The notes under the pieces: generated by a model
Told to the model about the DNA's origin: nothing
Database searches by the model: none
Seen by the model: the letters and a program-made list of their open reading frames with translations, nothing else
In this document: positions 33,392-43,151 of the stretch, one piece after another
Layout: every line of letters begins with the position of its first letter
How positions within the stretch are numbered: the stretch's first letter is position 1
Translations under genes and position numbers: made by a program
Source: an uncultured Pelagibacteraceae bacterium
Lineage (GTDB): Bacteria; Pseudomonadota; Alphaproteobacteria; Pelagibacterales; Pelagibacteraceae
Reading direction: 5' to 3'
Assembly (NCBI GenBank): GCA_902580115.1
Contig: CACHJN010000003.1
Coordinates: 1 to 64,000, forward strand
DNA: 64,000 nt

Positions 33392-34303
33392 TTATTTATT
33401 CAAGTTTCTTAAACTTTTTTTTAAAATTTTTCCCTCTAATGTCTTTATATTTATCTTAATATTTTTATCAACTCTCATATCTACCCCATTTTGCCAAATA
33501 CCGGCTGCTAGGTGCATAATTCCAATTTCATTATTTGGAATATTAGGCTCTTTAAAGGTTTTATTATTTTCATCATATATCGGAAGCAGATGGCTTGTTA
33601 TCCAGTTGTGATTAACTGGTAAAAACTCTGTTGTAACATCATCTAAATAAACTGACATATTTATTGCTAAGCCTTCAGATCCAAATATTCTTCCCTTCAA
33701 TAATACTTTGTTTAAATTATCTTGCCAAATTTTCCAACATGGAGAATTTTTCATTAAAGAAAACACACCAATATTTAGATGCGGAGCAAAGGCTAATATT
33801 CTTGCTTTGTCTTCAGATACGCCTGACATTTTAGCATGTTTATAGTTTTGAGTTTTAATAGCTGCAAATTTTCCAAAAATCCAGTTTACTTTTGCTAGAT
33901 TTCTATAACCAGGACCAATTGATTGAGTAATACCTAATTTGTTATCTTCGCATGCTTTGAAATAATTATCTATACAATTCCATGAATTTACCCAAGCATC
34001 ACAATCAATCCATAAATATTTTTCATAATTTGGAAAGTATTTTGGAAGAAAGGCTCTAGATACTTGACTTTTCAACCATTCTTTTTTTTTTTTATGATTA
34101 GGGATCTCGATATCCCATTCGGCTTTCTTTATATCATCTACTTGAGTGCTTAAAATATCTTTTTGATTAGAAGTTAATCCAGCATCCAACACACAAATGT
34201 CAATATTTTCACTTTCTTTAAATTTTTTTATAGAAGCTATGAGTTCCTCAAGCAAGGGAAAATAATTTGCGTCTGACAGTGTAACAATTGTGTTTTTTTT
34301 CAT
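33392..34303 (-). CDS. Putative glycosyltransferase, GT8-like
   Basis: A 303-aa soluble protein with a nucleotide-sugar transferase A-type fold: NTIVTLSDANYFPLLEELI at the N-terminus, SQVSRAFLPKYFPNYEKYLW around residues 80-98 and a DxD-type motif WIDCDAWVNS near 98. The acceptor-side segment HLNIGVFSLMKNSP near 177 and a C-terminal IMHLAAG fit GT8 and related families. No membrane helix. Start overlaps the next upstream gene (ATGA). Likely adds sugar to a surface glycan or lipid. Confidence 0.6.
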   Translation of the reverse strand: MKKNTIVTLSDANYFPLLEELIASIKKFKESENIDICVLDAGLTSNQKDILSTQVDDIKKAEWDIEIPNHKKKKEWLKSQVSRAFLPKYFPNYEKYLWIDCDAWVNSWNCIDNYFKACEDNKLGITQSIGPGYRNLAKVNWIFGKFAAIKTQNYKHAKMSGVSEDKARILAFAPHLNIGVFSLMKNSPCWKIWQDNLNKVLLKGRIFGSEGLAINMSVYLDDVTTEFLPVNHNWITSHLLPIYDENNKTFKEPNIPNNEIGIMHLAAGIWQNGVDMRVDKNIKINIKTLEGKILKKSLRNLNK

Positions 34304-35193
34304 TTTTCTATCCAGTTAGAATATTTATCTTTATTTTTTTTAATAAACTCAGGTAACTCACTTCCATTAGTAGGTTTAAGATTTTGTGTTCCATCAAATT
34401 TTTCATTTTTCATATCGGCTTTTAAATTATAAATAGATTTTTTGTTTCTCATTATTTCCTCAATTTTTTTTGTACCTAATGGTTTAAGGTCATATTCTCT
34501 ATGATGAAGATATGTTCTCATTTTTTTTTCAATTTCTGCTGGTGTCTTCATGTTTGAAAAATGCCATCCTCCATTTTTAATAAATTTTATATTTGAATAT
34601 TTTTTGTTAGAAAACATTACATCTGGTCTCCAAAATGGATACTTTTTATCTTTTATATTGCGTAACCATTGGGGAGATTTAAGATTTTTGTATTTACACG
34701 CTTTAGTTCCATACCAGGGCACATCCTCTAATTTGAGATTAAGTTTATAGTAATAAAAATTTTGTTTAAATAAGATTATTTCATTTTTAATTTCACTAAC
34801 ATCAAATTGATTCAAATTTGGGATTTCATCTACATCAGAAATTAATATTAAATCATCGTTATTGGCATCTTTGAGACCTCTCAAAATTGCATTTCGTTGA
34901 AAATTTTCTCTTTTTAAAGCATTAATTATATATTTTGAATTTTTAACCTCATAAGAATCAGAATTGTTAATTTTATCTAAATTTTCAGGTTCTTCATCTA
35001 ATAATATGTAAGTTATTTTTTTTTCAAACTGTGTATATTTTTTTGGATCAAATAAAAGTTTTCTCTTCTCTCCACTATGTGTGTACTTGCTTTCAACGAT
35101 TACAAATTTGTGTACAATTTTACTTAAAATATTTAATCTTAACTCTAAAACTAAATCTTCGTCATAAAACATGAAACAATCATAAATTCTCAT
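34300..35193 (-). CDS. GT17-like N-acetylglucosaminyltransferase
   Basis: A 297-aa protein resembling glycosyltransferase family 17. Characteristic segments are RIYDCFMFYDEDLVLELRL at the start, FVIVESKYTHSGEKR near residue 29, DDLILISDVDEIP near 115 (acidic metal-binding motif) and GGWHFSNMKTPAEI near 210. I start at the ATG at 35193, which forms an ATGA overlap with the cinA-like stop; an ATG at 35247 would extend the protein into cinA by 18 basic residues that do not look conserved. GT17 is mostly known from eukaryotes, with scattered bacterial members. Acceptor unknown. Confidence 0.72.
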   Translation of the reverse strand: MRIYDCFMFYDEDLVLELRLNILSKIVHKFVIVESKYTHSGEKRKLLFDPKKYTQFEKKITYILLDEEPENLDKINNSDSYEVKNSKYIINALKRENFQRNAILRGLKDANNDDLILISDVDEIPNLNQFDVSEIKNEIILFKQNFYYYKLNLKLEDVPWYGTKACKYKNLKSPQWLRNIKDKKYPFWRPDVMFSNKKYSNIKFIKNGGWHFSNMKTPAEIEKKMRTYLHHREYDLKPLGTKKIEEIMRNKKSIYNLKADMKNEKFDGTQNLKPTNGSELPEFIKKNKDKYSNWIEK

Positions 35194-35945
35194 ACTTTTT
35201 TTATTTTTTTCTTTTTTACTATTTTCTCTAAAATTTCTCTTTTGCATAAATTAATTTTATGTTTATTTTGAGACCGCAAAACAATAGATACTCCAATTCT
35301 TCCAAGCCTAAAAAATGGGTAACTGCCAATATCAATGTCTTTTTTAAATCTTTTCTGTATTTTTTCTAATTGTTTTGAAATATTGCTTTCCACTGTTATT
35401 AAATTGATAGAGTCACTTAAAACTTTTGACCCTTTATTTAAATATTTTGCACAGTTATGTATCATTGATTTTAAAATTAAAGGTACCCCAGGAAGACAAA
35501 AAATATTTTTAATTTTAAATCCTGGTGCTGCACTAGATGGATTATATATCAGTTGAGAGCCCCTGGGCATTTTACTCATTTTTTTTCTACCATCATTAAA
35601 ATTATTTTTTCCATAATATTTTTTTAATATTTGGAATGCTTCAGGGTGATATTCGTATTTTACTTTAAATACTTTTGAAATTGATTTAGCTGTAATGTCA
35701 TCATGTGTTGGACCTATTCCACCAGTAGTAAATACATAGTTAAATTTTTTTCTTAGCTCATTAGCAGTTTTTATTATTGTTTTTTCCATATCTGGAATAA
35801 CTCTTACTTCTTTAACAGATATTCCATTTTTTTCATTTAGCCATTTTGATATGAATGATACGTTCAAATCTTGAGTCCTGCCTGATAAAATTTCATTACC
35901 GATGACAATAATAGCTGCATTTACTTTTTTGAATTTTTTCTTCAT
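35190..35945 (-). CDS. CinA-like molybdopterin-binding domain protein
   Basis: A 251-aa protein of the MoaB/MogA-like fold found at the N-terminus of CinA. IVIGNEILSGRTQDLN near residue 14, FTTGGIGPTHDDITAKSIS near 72, and FCLPGVPLILKSM near 149 are clear. It lacks the C-terminal nicotinamide-mononucleotide deamidase domain of full CinA (about 420 aa), so it is the single-domain form. Its ATG is only 13 bases from the divergent sfsA ATG, leaving no room for separate promoters. Confidence 0.87.
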   Translation of the reverse strand: MKKKFKKVNAAIIVIGNEILSGRTQDLNVSFISKWLNEKNGISVKEVRVIPDMEKTIIKTANELRKKFNYVFTTGGIGPTHDDITAKSISKVFKVKYEYHPEAFQILKKYYGKNNFNDGRKKMSKMPRGSQLIYNPSSAAPGFKIKNIFCLPGVPLILKSMIHNCAKYLNKGSKVLSDSINLITVESNISKQLEKIQKRFKKDIDIGSYPFFRLGRIGVSIVLRSQNKHKINLCKREILEKIVKKKKIKKV

Positions 35946-35958
35946 ATTAAAATTATAT

Positions 35959-36654
35959 ATGATTTTTGAAAATGAATTAATAGCAGGTGTATTAATTAAA
36001 AGATATAAAAGATTTTTCGTTGATATAAAAGTTCAAAATAAAGTTATTACAGCACATTGTCCGAATACAGGCTCTATGATGGGATTATTAAAAAAAGGAA
36101 ACAAAGTATGGTTTACTGAATCGAACGATATTAAAAGAAAATTGAGATACACTCTTCAGATTATAGAGGTAAATGGAAAAAAAGTTGGGATAAACACTCA
36201 CTTGACCAATAAAATCTTTTACGAAGCATTATCTAAAGGAAAAATTATAAATATAAAAAAAAATGATATTTTATTTAAAGAGAAAAATTTTAATAAAAAT
36301 ACAAGATTCGATTTTTTTATTAAAAGCAGGGACAAAGGAAGTTTTATTGAGGTAAAAAATGTTACTTTATCTAGATTCAAAAATATTGCTGAGTTTCCTG
36401 ATGCTGTTACAGAAAGAGGTTTAAAGCATATAAAGGAGTTAATTGAAGCAAAAAATCGAGGTTTTGATATTTACCTAGCTTTTGTAATACAACGAGAAGA
36501 CTGTAAAAAATTTAGGATAGCAGATGACATTGATCCCAAATATAAAAAATTATTAACATTTGCATTAAAAAATAAATTAAAAGTTATTTGCTATGATTGT
36601 AAATTTTTATCAAAAGGAATAGTAATAAATAACAAAATTAATTTTATAAAATGA
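35959..36654 (+). CDS. sfsA: SfsA family protein
   Basis: A protein of about 231 aa of the sugar fermentation stimulation family, thought to bind or cut DNA. HCPNTGSMMGL near residue 33, RLRYTLQ-like KRKLRYTLQIIEV, FIEVKNVTLS near 131 (nuclease-like E-V-K) and FPDAVTERGLKH near 145 are family signatures. I choose the ATG at 35959 rather than one at 35902, since the latter would overlap cinA and add hydrophobic residues not seen in SfsA. Start codons of sfsA and cinA are 13 bases apart. The stop overlaps map (ATGA). Confidence 0.88.
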   Translation: MIFENELIAGVLIKRYKRFFVDIKVQNKVITAHCPNTGSMMGLLKKGNKVWFTESNDIKRKLRYTLQIIEVNGKKVGINTHLTNKIFYEALSKGKIINIKKNDILFKEKNFNKNTRFDFFIKSRDKGSFIEVKNVTLSRFKNIAEFPDAVTERGLKHIKELIEAKNRGFDIYLAFVIQREDCKKFRIADDIDPKYKKLLTFALKNKLKVICYDCKFLSKGIVINNKINFIK

Positions 36655-37412
36655 TTGAAAGTTTTGAAAAAACAAAGTTGGCTGGTTCTATTGCTTCTGG
36701 AGCTTTAGACGAGGTAAACGATATAATAAAACCTGGAATAAGCACCATTGAAATTGATAAATTATGTTATCAATATATTAATGACCACAAAGCTTTTTCT
36801 GCTCCTTTATTTTATAGGGGCTATCCAAAATCTTGTTGTACCTCAGCTAATCATGTTGTTTGCCACGGTATTCCCTCTGAAAAAATTTTAAATGAAGGTG
36901 ATATAATTAATGTTGATGTAACCGCCATTAAAGATGGTTGGCATGGTGACACAAGTAGAATGTTTATTGTTGGAGAGTGTTCTGTAAAGGCAAAAAAACT
37001 TATTAAAAGTACTTATATTGCTATGATGAAAGCAATTGAAATTATAAAAGCAAATGTAAAAATTGGTAACATAGGTTATACAATTCAAAAAAGTGTTGAA
37101 GCTGATGGTTTTTCAGTAGTTAGAGATTTTTGTGGACATGGAATAGGAAAAAAATTTCATGAAAGCCCCAATGTTCTTCATTATGGTGAAAAAAACTCAG
37201 GTCAAGAACTTAAAGAAGGAATGATATTTACTGTTGAACCTATGATCAACTCAGGAAAATTTGAGACAAAAACTTTAAAAGATGGATGGACTGCTGTTAC
37301 AAAGGACAAGTCATTATCAGCACAATTTGAACACACTGTTGGTGTAACAAAAGAAGGATACGAAATTTTTACTTTATCAAAAAAAGGTTTAAATTTTCCT
37401 CCAAATTTATAA
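36651..37412 (+). CDS. map: Methionine aminopeptidase, type I
   Basis: Cytosolic enzyme (253 aa) that removes N-terminal Met. The five metal ligands fit: Asp in INVDVTAIKDGWHGDTSRMF (two Asp), His in GHGIGKKFHE, Glu in FTVEPMI and Glu in SAQFEHTVGV. Length is that of type Ia enzymes. The start overlaps sfsA by 4 bases and the stop overlaps purB by one, so it is in the purine operon transcript. Confidence 0.96.
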   Translation: MIESFEKTKLAGSIASGALDEVNDIIKPGISTIEIDKLCYQYINDHKAFSAPLFYRGYPKSCCTSANHVVCHGIPSEKILNEGDIINVDVTAIKDGWHGDTSRMFIVGECSVKAKKLIKSTYIAMMKAIEIIKANVKIGNIGYTIQKSVEADGFSVVRDFCGHGIGKKFHESPNVLHYGEKNSGQELKEGMIFTVEPMINSGKFETKTLKDGWTAVTKDKSLSAQFEHTVGVTKEGYEIFTLSKKGLNFPPNL

Positions 37413-38707
37413 TGATTGATAGATATTCAAGAGAAGTACTAAAAAATATTTGGAGTGATTATAATAAGTACTCACTATGGCTTAAAATTGAAATAGCTTC
37501 AGCAGAAGCGATGGAAAAATATAAGATTATTCCAAGAGGCGTTTCAAAAAAAGTTAGAAAAAAAGCAAAAATAAATCCAAAAAGAATTTTAGAAATTGAA
37601 AAAAAAGTCAAACACGATGTCATAGCTTTTCTGACATCAATAACTGAAAAAGTAGGTAAAGAGGCAAGATATCTTCATAAAGGTATGACCTCATCAGATG
37701 TTCTAGATACATGTTTAAATTTACAATTAAAACAATCTGGTGAAATTTTAATCAAAGACTTAGATTTGCTATTATCTTCCATTAAGAAACAGGCTAATAA
37801 ACATAAGTTTACTATTTGCATAGGAAGAAGTCACGGTATTCACGCCGAACCAATAACTTTTGGTTTGAAGATGCTCTCATTTTATCAAGAGTTTGTAAGA
37901 AACAGAAAAAGACTTTTGGACTCAATAAATGAGATATCTACTTGTTCAATATCAGGCGCAGTCGGTACTTTTGCTAATATTGATCCTAAAATAGAAAGTT
38001 TTGTAGCGAAAAAGTTAAAGCTGAAGGTTGAGCCGATATCTACTCAAGTAATTCCAAGAGATCGTCATGCTCAGTTTTTCTCAACTTTAGGAATTATTGC
38101 AAGTTCTATTGAAAGATTTGCTGTTGAGATAAGACATCTTCAAAGAACAGAAGTTTTAGAAGTTGAAGAATTTTTTAGTAATAAACAAAAAGGATCTTCA
38201 GCCATGCCACATAAAAAAAATCCTATCTTAAGTGAAAATTTAACTGGTCTGGCCAGATTAATAAGGTCTAATGTTTCACCAGCCTTGGAGAATATAGCCT
38301 TATGGCATGAAAGAGATATATCACACTCTTCTGTTGAAAGAAATATTGGACCCGACTCAACAATAGCTTTGGATTTTGCTCTAGTAAGATTAAACGAAAT
38401 TATTAAAAATTTGAATATTTATCCCAAAAATATGAAAAAAAATTTAGATTTAACAAATGGTTTGTTTTTTTCTCAAAGAGTTCTATTAGAACTTACATCT
38501 TCTGGTTTTACTCGAGAACAGGCTTATTCAATCGTTCAAAAAAATGCTATGAAGACGTGGAAAAATAACACTTCATTTTTAGGAAATTTATCAAAAGATC
38601 AAAAAGTTATTAAAAAAATACCTGTTAATAAATTAAAAAAATTGTTTGATTTAGGTTACCATTCCAAAAAAATTAATATAATTTTTAAGAGAGCATTAAA
38701 AAAATAA
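37412..38707 (+). CDS. purB: Adenylosuccinate lyase
   Basis: Fumarase-superfamily enzyme (431 aa) acting twice in purine synthesis: it splits SAICAR and adenylosuccinate, releasing fumarate. The superfamily signature SSAMPHKKNPILSENL near residue 265 and the TSSDVLDTCLNLQL segment near 91 are typical; GRSHGIHAEPITFG near 137 carries a catalytic His. Start is fused to the map stop (TAATG). purC follows 6 bases later. Confidence 0.95.
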   Translation: MIDRYSREVLKNIWSDYNKYSLWLKIEIASAEAMEKYKIIPRGVSKKVRKKAKINPKRILEIEKKVKHDVIAFLTSITEKVGKEARYLHKGMTSSDVLDTCLNLQLKQSGEILIKDLDLLLSSIKKQANKHKFTICIGRSHGIHAEPITFGLKMLSFYQEFVRNRKRLLDSINEISTCSISGAVGTFANIDPKIESFVAKKLKLKVEPISTQVIPRDRHAQFFSTLGIIASSIERFAVEIRHLQRTEVLEVEEFFSNKQKGSSAMPHKKNPILSENLTGLARLIRSNVSPALENIALWHERDISHSSVERNIGPDSTIALDFALVRLNEIIKNLNIYPKNMKKNLDLTNGLFFSQRVLLELTSSGFTREQAYSIVQKNAMKTWKNNTSFLGNLSKDQKVIKKIPVNKLKKLFDLGYHSKKINIIFKRALKK

Positions 38708-38713
38708 TCTCAT

Positions 38714-39505
38714 ATGAATAAAGGTAAAAAACTTTACGAAGGAAAAGCAAAAATTATCTATTCAACAAATGATAAATATTTAGTCATTCAGCATTTTAAG
38801 GATGACGCCACTGCTTTTAATAATCTCAAAAAATCAAAAGTTGAAGGTAAAGGTGTTTTGAACAATAGAATATCTGAGTATCTTTTGTCTAGCTTATCGC
38901 AATGTGGGATAAAAACTCACTTCATAAAAAGGCTTAATATGCGAGAGCAATTAATTAGACGTGCTGAAATTATACCTATTGAATTTATAGTAAGAAACGT
39001 AGCTAGTGGATCATTAACAAAAAGACTTGGTATTCCAGAAGGCACTGTTTTGGAAAAACCACTATTAGAGTACTGTCTTAAAAATGATGAACTTCAAGAC
39101 CCGATAGTATCCAAAGAGCATATTTTTAATTTTGATTGGGCAACAAAAGAAGAAATAAAAAATATAGATAAAATGACTTTGAGAATTAATGACATACTAA
39201 TAGGTTTATTTAAAGGTATAGGTATAAAATTAGTAGACTTTAAAATTGAATATGGAAAGGCGTGGAATAAAGACAAAGGTGAAAATGAAATCGTCTTGGC
39301 AGATGAAATTAGTCCGGATACTTGTAGACTTTGGGACTCAAAGACTGAAAAAAAACTTGATAAAGATAGATTTAGGAAAGACTTGGGCAATATAATAGAG
39401 GGTTATCAAGAAGTAGCTCGGAGATTAGGCATTATGCCAGAAATAGGAAATGTTAAAGAAGTTAATTTCAGTAAATCAAGCTCAATAAAATTCAAAAAAA
39501 AATAA
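38714..39505 (+). CDS. purC: SAICAR synthetase
   Basis: Phosphoribosylaminoimidazole-succinocarboxamide synthase (263 aa). LYEGKAKIIYST at the N-terminus is the nucleotide loop, and IPIEFIVRNVASGSL near residue 90 and LADEISPDTCRLWD near 195 are signatures. Length is within the usual bacterial range with a short C-terminal tail. Six bases after purB and one base before the TTG of purS. Confidence 0.96.
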   Translation: MNKGKKLYEGKAKIIYSTNDKYLVIQHFKDDATAFNNLKKSKVEGKGVLNNRISEYLLSSLSQCGIKTHFIKRLNMREQLIRRAEIIPIEFIVRNVASGSLTKRLGIPEGTVLEKPLLEYCLKNDELQDPIVSKEHIFNFDWATKEEIKNIDKMTLRINDILIGLFKGIGIKLVDFKIEYGKAWNKDKGENEIVLADEISPDTCRLWDSKTEKKLDKDRFRKDLGNIIEGYQEVARRLGIMPEIGNVKEVNFSKSSSIKFKKK

Positions 39506-39506
39506 A

Positions 39507-39746
39507 TTGAAATTAGCAGTTATCATAACTCTTAAGAAAGACGTTCTTGACCCTCAAGGAAAAGTGATTGAGCAGACATTACAGAATATGGGTATAAATT
39601 CTTTAAAAAATTTAAGACAAGGTAAATATATAGAAATTGAATTAGATGAGTTAGATGAAAAAAAAGCTCATAGTACTGTGGAAAATATGTGTAAAAAACT
39701 TTTAGTTAATCTAATCATTGAGGAATATAAAATAAAAAAAATTTAA
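39507..39746 (+). CDS. purS: FGAM synthase subunit PurS
   Basis: Small subunit (79 aa) of formylglycinamidine synthase, bridging PurL and PurQ. VIITLKKDVLDPQGKVIEQ and GINSLKNLRQGKYIEIELD fit PurS. The start is TTG at 39507, one base after the purC stop, with no ribosome site; no ATG is available at the conserved N-terminus. The stop overlaps purQ (TAATG). Translation is probably by coupling. Confidence 0.93.
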   Translation: MKLAVIITLKKDVLDPQGKVIEQTLQNMGINSLKNLRQGKYIEIELDELDEKKAHSTVENMCKKLLVNLIIEEYKIKKI

Positions 39747-40423
39747 TGAATTCAACTGTAATTGTATTTCCTGGGTCAAACTGTGATAGAGACGTGGCAA
39801 CGGCGCTTACAAAACTTCAGTTTAAAAATAAAATGGTTTGGCATAAGGATAATAATTTACCCAAATCAGATCTGATTGTTATACCAGGGGGATTTTCATA
39901 TGGCGATTATCTGAGATCAGGTGCTATTGCAGCAAAATCGAATATATTAAAAGAAGTAATTAGAGCAGCAAATTCTGGTTGTCTTATATTAGGTATTTGT
40001 AATGGTTTTCAAATACTTATTGAAACTGGTCTTCTTCAAGGCGCTTTGTTGAGAAATCGAAATCTAAAATTTATTTCAAAAGATGTTTATTTAAAAGTAA
40101 TAAATAATGACAACAAATTTTGTAAAAATTACAAAAAAAATAATATAATTAATCTAAATATAGCCCACAATGAAGGAAACTATTTTACTCAAAAAGATCA
40201 TTTAAAAGAACTAGAGGACAATGCGCTTATACCTTTTAAGTACTGTGATAAAGAAGGTTCAATAAATGATAACAATAATCCAAATGGATCTATAAACAAT
40301 ATAGCTGGTATATTAAATAATAAGAAAAATATTTTAGGCATGATGCCTCATCCTGAAAGAATGATAGACAGCTTAATAAGCAACACGGATGGGATTGGAT
40401 TATTTAATAGTATTTTAAATTAA
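39746..40423 (+). CDS. purQ: FGAM synthase glutaminase subunit PurQ
   Basis: Class-I glutamine amidotransferase (225 aa) that supplies ammonia to Pur[16 protein letters not shown] at the start, [16 protein letters not shown] near residue 48, the nucleophile Cys in LGICNGFQ near 87 and the late GMMPHPERM His/Glu give a full catalytic triad. Coupled to purS and purL by one-base overlaps. Confidence 0.96.
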   Translation: MNSTVIVFPGSNCDRDVATALTKLQFKNKMVWHKDNNLPKSDLIVIPGGFSYGDYLRSGAIAAKSNILKEVIRAANSGCLILGICNGFQILIETGLLQGALLRNRNLKFISKDVYLKVINNDNKFCKNYKKNNIINLNIAHNEGNYFTQKDHLKELEDNALIPFKYCDKEGSINDNNNPNGSINNIAGILNNKKNILGMMPHPERMIDSLISNTDGIGLFNSILN

Positions 40424-42618
40424 TGAAAATTACCAAAGATATAATTGAATCACACGGTTTAAAATTAGATGAATATTCAAAAATTAAACAACTATTGGAT
40501 AGAGAACCTAATTATTTAGAACTTGGTATTTTTTCAGCAATGTGGAATGAGCATTGTTCATATAAGTCATCAAAAGTTCACTTAAAAAAACTACCAATTA
40601 AAAATAAAAATGTAATTCAGGGTCCAGGAGAAAATGCTGGAGTAATAGACATTGGTGATGATGATGCAATAATATTTAAGATAGAAAGTCATAATCATCC
40701 CTCTTTTATTGAGCCTTATCAAGGAGCAGCAACAGGTGTTGGAGGAATATTAAGAGATGTTTTTACAATGGGAGCTAGACCTATAGCCCTTTTGAACTCT
40801 ATTCATTTCGGAGACCCAAATAATAAAAAAACAAAAAATCTCTTAAATGGTGTTGTATCTGGTATTGGTGGTTATGGTAACTGTATTGGAATTCCTACAG
40901 TTGCAGGAGAAACTAAATTCCATGAGACTTATAATGAAAATATTTTAGTTAATGCCATGGCTGTAGGTTTAGCCAACAAAAAAAAGATTTTTTATTCAAA
41001 AGCTAAAGGTATCAATAAAGCAGTTGTATATGTTGGTTCTAAAACTGGTAGAGATGGAATTCATGGAGCATCTATGGCTTCAGCAGAATTTGATGAAAAT
41101 TCTGAAGATAAAAAACCCACCGTGCAAGTTGGGGACCCTTTTACAGAAAAACTTTTAATGGAAGCTTGTTTAGAATTAATGAAAAAAGAATCAATTATTT
41201 CAATACAAGATATGGGTGCAGCCGGTTTGACTTCTTCGAGTGTGGAAATGGCCCATAAAGGAAACTTAGGAATTGAATTAAATTTGGATAAAATTCCATG
41301 TAGAGAGGAAAATATGAGTCCATACGAGATGATGTTGTCAGAAAGTCAAGAAAGAATGCTAATTATTTTAGAAGATGGAAAAGAAAATGAAGCAAGAGCA
41401 ATTTTTAAAAAATGGGATCTCGACTTTGTTGTCATAGGAAAAACTACTGATACAAAAAATTTATCACTAAAATTTCAAAAAAAAATTGTGGCTACAATAC
41501 CAATTGATGCATTATCCTCTAAAGCACCATTATATGATAGAAAATGGTCGAAAAAGAAATTAAGTAAGAAGAAAACAAATATAAAAGAACTTAAAAAGAT
41601 CAAATTTGACGAAGCTTTTTTTAAAATTTTATCATCCCCTAACCATTCAAATAAAAAGTGGGTAACAGAACAATACGACCAAATGGTCATGGGTGATACC
41701 ATAGAAAGATCTGGCGCTAATGCTGCTATTATAAAAATACATAATAAAGAAAAAGCAATTGCTGTAACTGTAGATTCCTCTGCTAATTATTGCAAATCTC
41801 ATCCTCTAAGTGGAGGTAAACAAATTGTTTCTGAGAGTTGGAGAAATTTAATATCTGTTGGGGCTAAACCTATTGCTATCACAAATTGTTTAAATTTTGG
41901 AAATCCAGAAAACCCTGAAGTTATGGGAGAGTTTGCGGAAAATATAATAGGAGTTAAAGAGGCATGTGAATTTTTAGATTATCCTGTAGTTTCTGGAAAT
42001 GTTTCATTTTATAATGGTACAAATAACAATAATATTTTCCCTACACCGGTAATTGGTGGAGTTGGATTAATAAAAAATCTCAAAAAGATCCAAAACAATA
42101 GGTTCAAAAAAATTGATAGCAAAGTTTTAATAATTGGTAAAACATTTGGTCATCTTGGCCAAAGTGTTCTTATAAATGAGATGTATAATATGAACGATGG
42201 AATACCTCCTGAGGTTAATTTATTAAATGAGAAAAATAACGGTGAAATGGTTCTTAAATTAATTAATGGAGGTATTGTAAATTCTGTACATGATATATCT
42301 ACTGGAGGTATTATTCTAGCATTGGCTGAGATGTCTTTAAGTTCACAAATTGGTGTAAAGATACTTAAGCCAAAAAAATTATCTAATATGTTTGAATATT
42401 TTTTTGGTGAAGATCAAAGTAGGTACATAGTTGAAGTAGATAAAAATAATTATTTTAAAATTGAAAAATTATTGAAGGACAATAATATATATTTTGAAAA
42501 TATTGGAGTTACTCAAAAAGATTATTTTGAGTTGGATAAAGATTTAAAGACAAGCGTAAAAGAGCTTTATGAGATAAATAATAAGTGGTATAATAAATTT
42601 AATGGCCTTATCAGTTGA
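40423..42618 (+). CDS. purL: FGAM synthase large subunit PurL (small type)
   Basis: ATP-dependent synthase (731 aa) that makes formylglycinamidine ribonucleotide, with PurS and PurQ. It is the short PurL form, lacking built-in glutaminase. [19 protein letters not shown] near residue 84, [15 protein letters not shown] near 147, [17 protein letters not shown] near 265 and a second-half HDISTGG near 622 are landmarks. The last 17 bases overlap bolA. Confidence 0.97.
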   Translation: MKITKDIIESHGLKLDEYSKIKQLLDREPNYLELGIFSAMWNEHCSYKSSKVHLKKLPIKNKNVIQGPGENAGVIDIGDDDAIIFKIESHNHPSFIEPYQGAATGVGGILRDVFTMGARPIALLNSIHFGDPNNKKTKNLLNGVVSGIGGYGNCIGIPTVAGETKFHETYNENILVNAMAVGLANKKKIFYSKAKGINKAVVYVGSKTGRDGIHGASMASAEFDENSEDKKPTVQVGDPFTEKLLMEACLELMKKESIISIQDMGAAGLTSSSVEMAHKGNLGIELNLDKIPCREENMSPYEMMLSESQERMLIILEDGKENEARAIFKKWDLDFVVIGKTTDTKNLSLKFQKKIVATIPIDALSSKAPLYDRKWSKKKLSKKKTNIKELKKIKFDEAFFKILSSPNHSNKKWVTEQYDQMVMGDTIERSGANAAIIKIHNKEKAIAVTVDSSANYCKSHPLSGGKQIVSESWRNLISVGAKPIAITNCLNFGNPENPEVMGEFAENIIGVKEACEFLDYPVVSGNVSFYNGTNNNNIFPTPVIGGVGLIKNLKKIQNNRFKKIDSKVLIIGKTFGHLGQSVLINEMYNMNDGIPPEVNLLNEKNNGEMVLKLINGGIVNSVHDISTGGIILALAEMSLSSQIGVKILKPKKLSNMFEYFFGEDQSRYIVEVDKNNYFKIEKLLKDNNIYFENIGVTQKDYFELDKDLKTSVKELYEINNKWYNKFNGLIS

Positions 42619-42832
42619 AGAAATTAAAAAGCATATACTTGACGCTATACCTGACGCATCAATTGAAATTAAAGATTTAATGGGTGACAATAATCACTAT
42701 TCAGCAATTATCAAATCTAAGATATTTAAGGGTATGAATAAAATTGAACAACACAAATTAGTTTATAAATCTTTAAAAGGTAAGATGGGTAATGAGTTGC
42801 ATGCCCTATCACTTACAACAGAAGAAAAATAA
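42602..42832 (+). CDS. bolA: BolA family protein
   Basis: A 76-aa BolA-fold protein. [20 protein letters not shown], then [20 protein letters not shown] with the conserved His-region, and a final HALSL fit the BolA2/IbaG type. BolA partners with CGFS monothiol glutaredoxin in iron-sulfur trafficking, and such a glutaredoxin is encoded next. The start lies inside purL. Confidence 0.93.
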   Translation: MALSVEEIKKHILDAIPDASIEIKDLMGDNNHYSAIIKSKIFKGMNKIEQHKLVYKSLKGKMGNELHALSLTTEEK

Positions 42833-42833
42833 T

Positions 42834-43151
42834 ATGAATATAAAAGAAAATATACAAAACATAATAGATCAAAATGATATATGCTTATTTATGAAAGGCA
42901 CTCCTGATTCTCCTCAATGTGGTTTTTCAATGGCTGTATCAAATGTTTTAAAACACTTAAATGCAAAATTTAAAGGTGTAAATGTTTTAGAAGATGAAAG
43001 TTTAAGACAAGGGATTAAAGATTTTAGTGATTGGCCAACTATTCCTCAGTTATACGTAAAAGGAGAATTTATTGGAGGCTGTGATATTGTTAAAGATATG
43101 TTTGAAAAAGGTGAATTAAAAAAAATTTTAGAAGAAAAAAAATTAATCTAA
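42834..43151 (+). CDS. grxD: Monothiol glutaredoxin (Grx4/GrxD type)
   Basis: A 105-aa monothiol glutaredoxin. FMKGTPDSPQCGFSMAV has the CGFS active site near residue 29, and WPTIPQLYVKGEFIGGCDIV is the glutathione-binding part. I start at the ATG at 42834, one base after the bolA stop; the ATG-less extension to 42792 overlaps bolA. It binds a shared 2Fe-2S cluster with BolA. The stop abuts the convergent rpsD stop. Confidence 0.95.
   Translation: MNIKENIQNIIDQNDICLFMKGTPDSPQCGFSMAVSNVLKHLNAKFKGVNVLEDESLRQGIKDFSDWPTIPQLYVKGEFIGGCDIVKDMFEKGELKKILEEKKLI

Noticed and set aside
35193..35247. Longer start for the GT17-like gene
   Set aside because: It would overlap the cinA-like gene by 58 bases and add only Lys/Asn-rich residues; the ATGA overlap at 35193 fits the operon style.
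35902..35958. Longer start for sfsA
   Set aside because: It would overlap cinA head to head and add hydrophobic residues ahead of a normal SfsA N-terminus.
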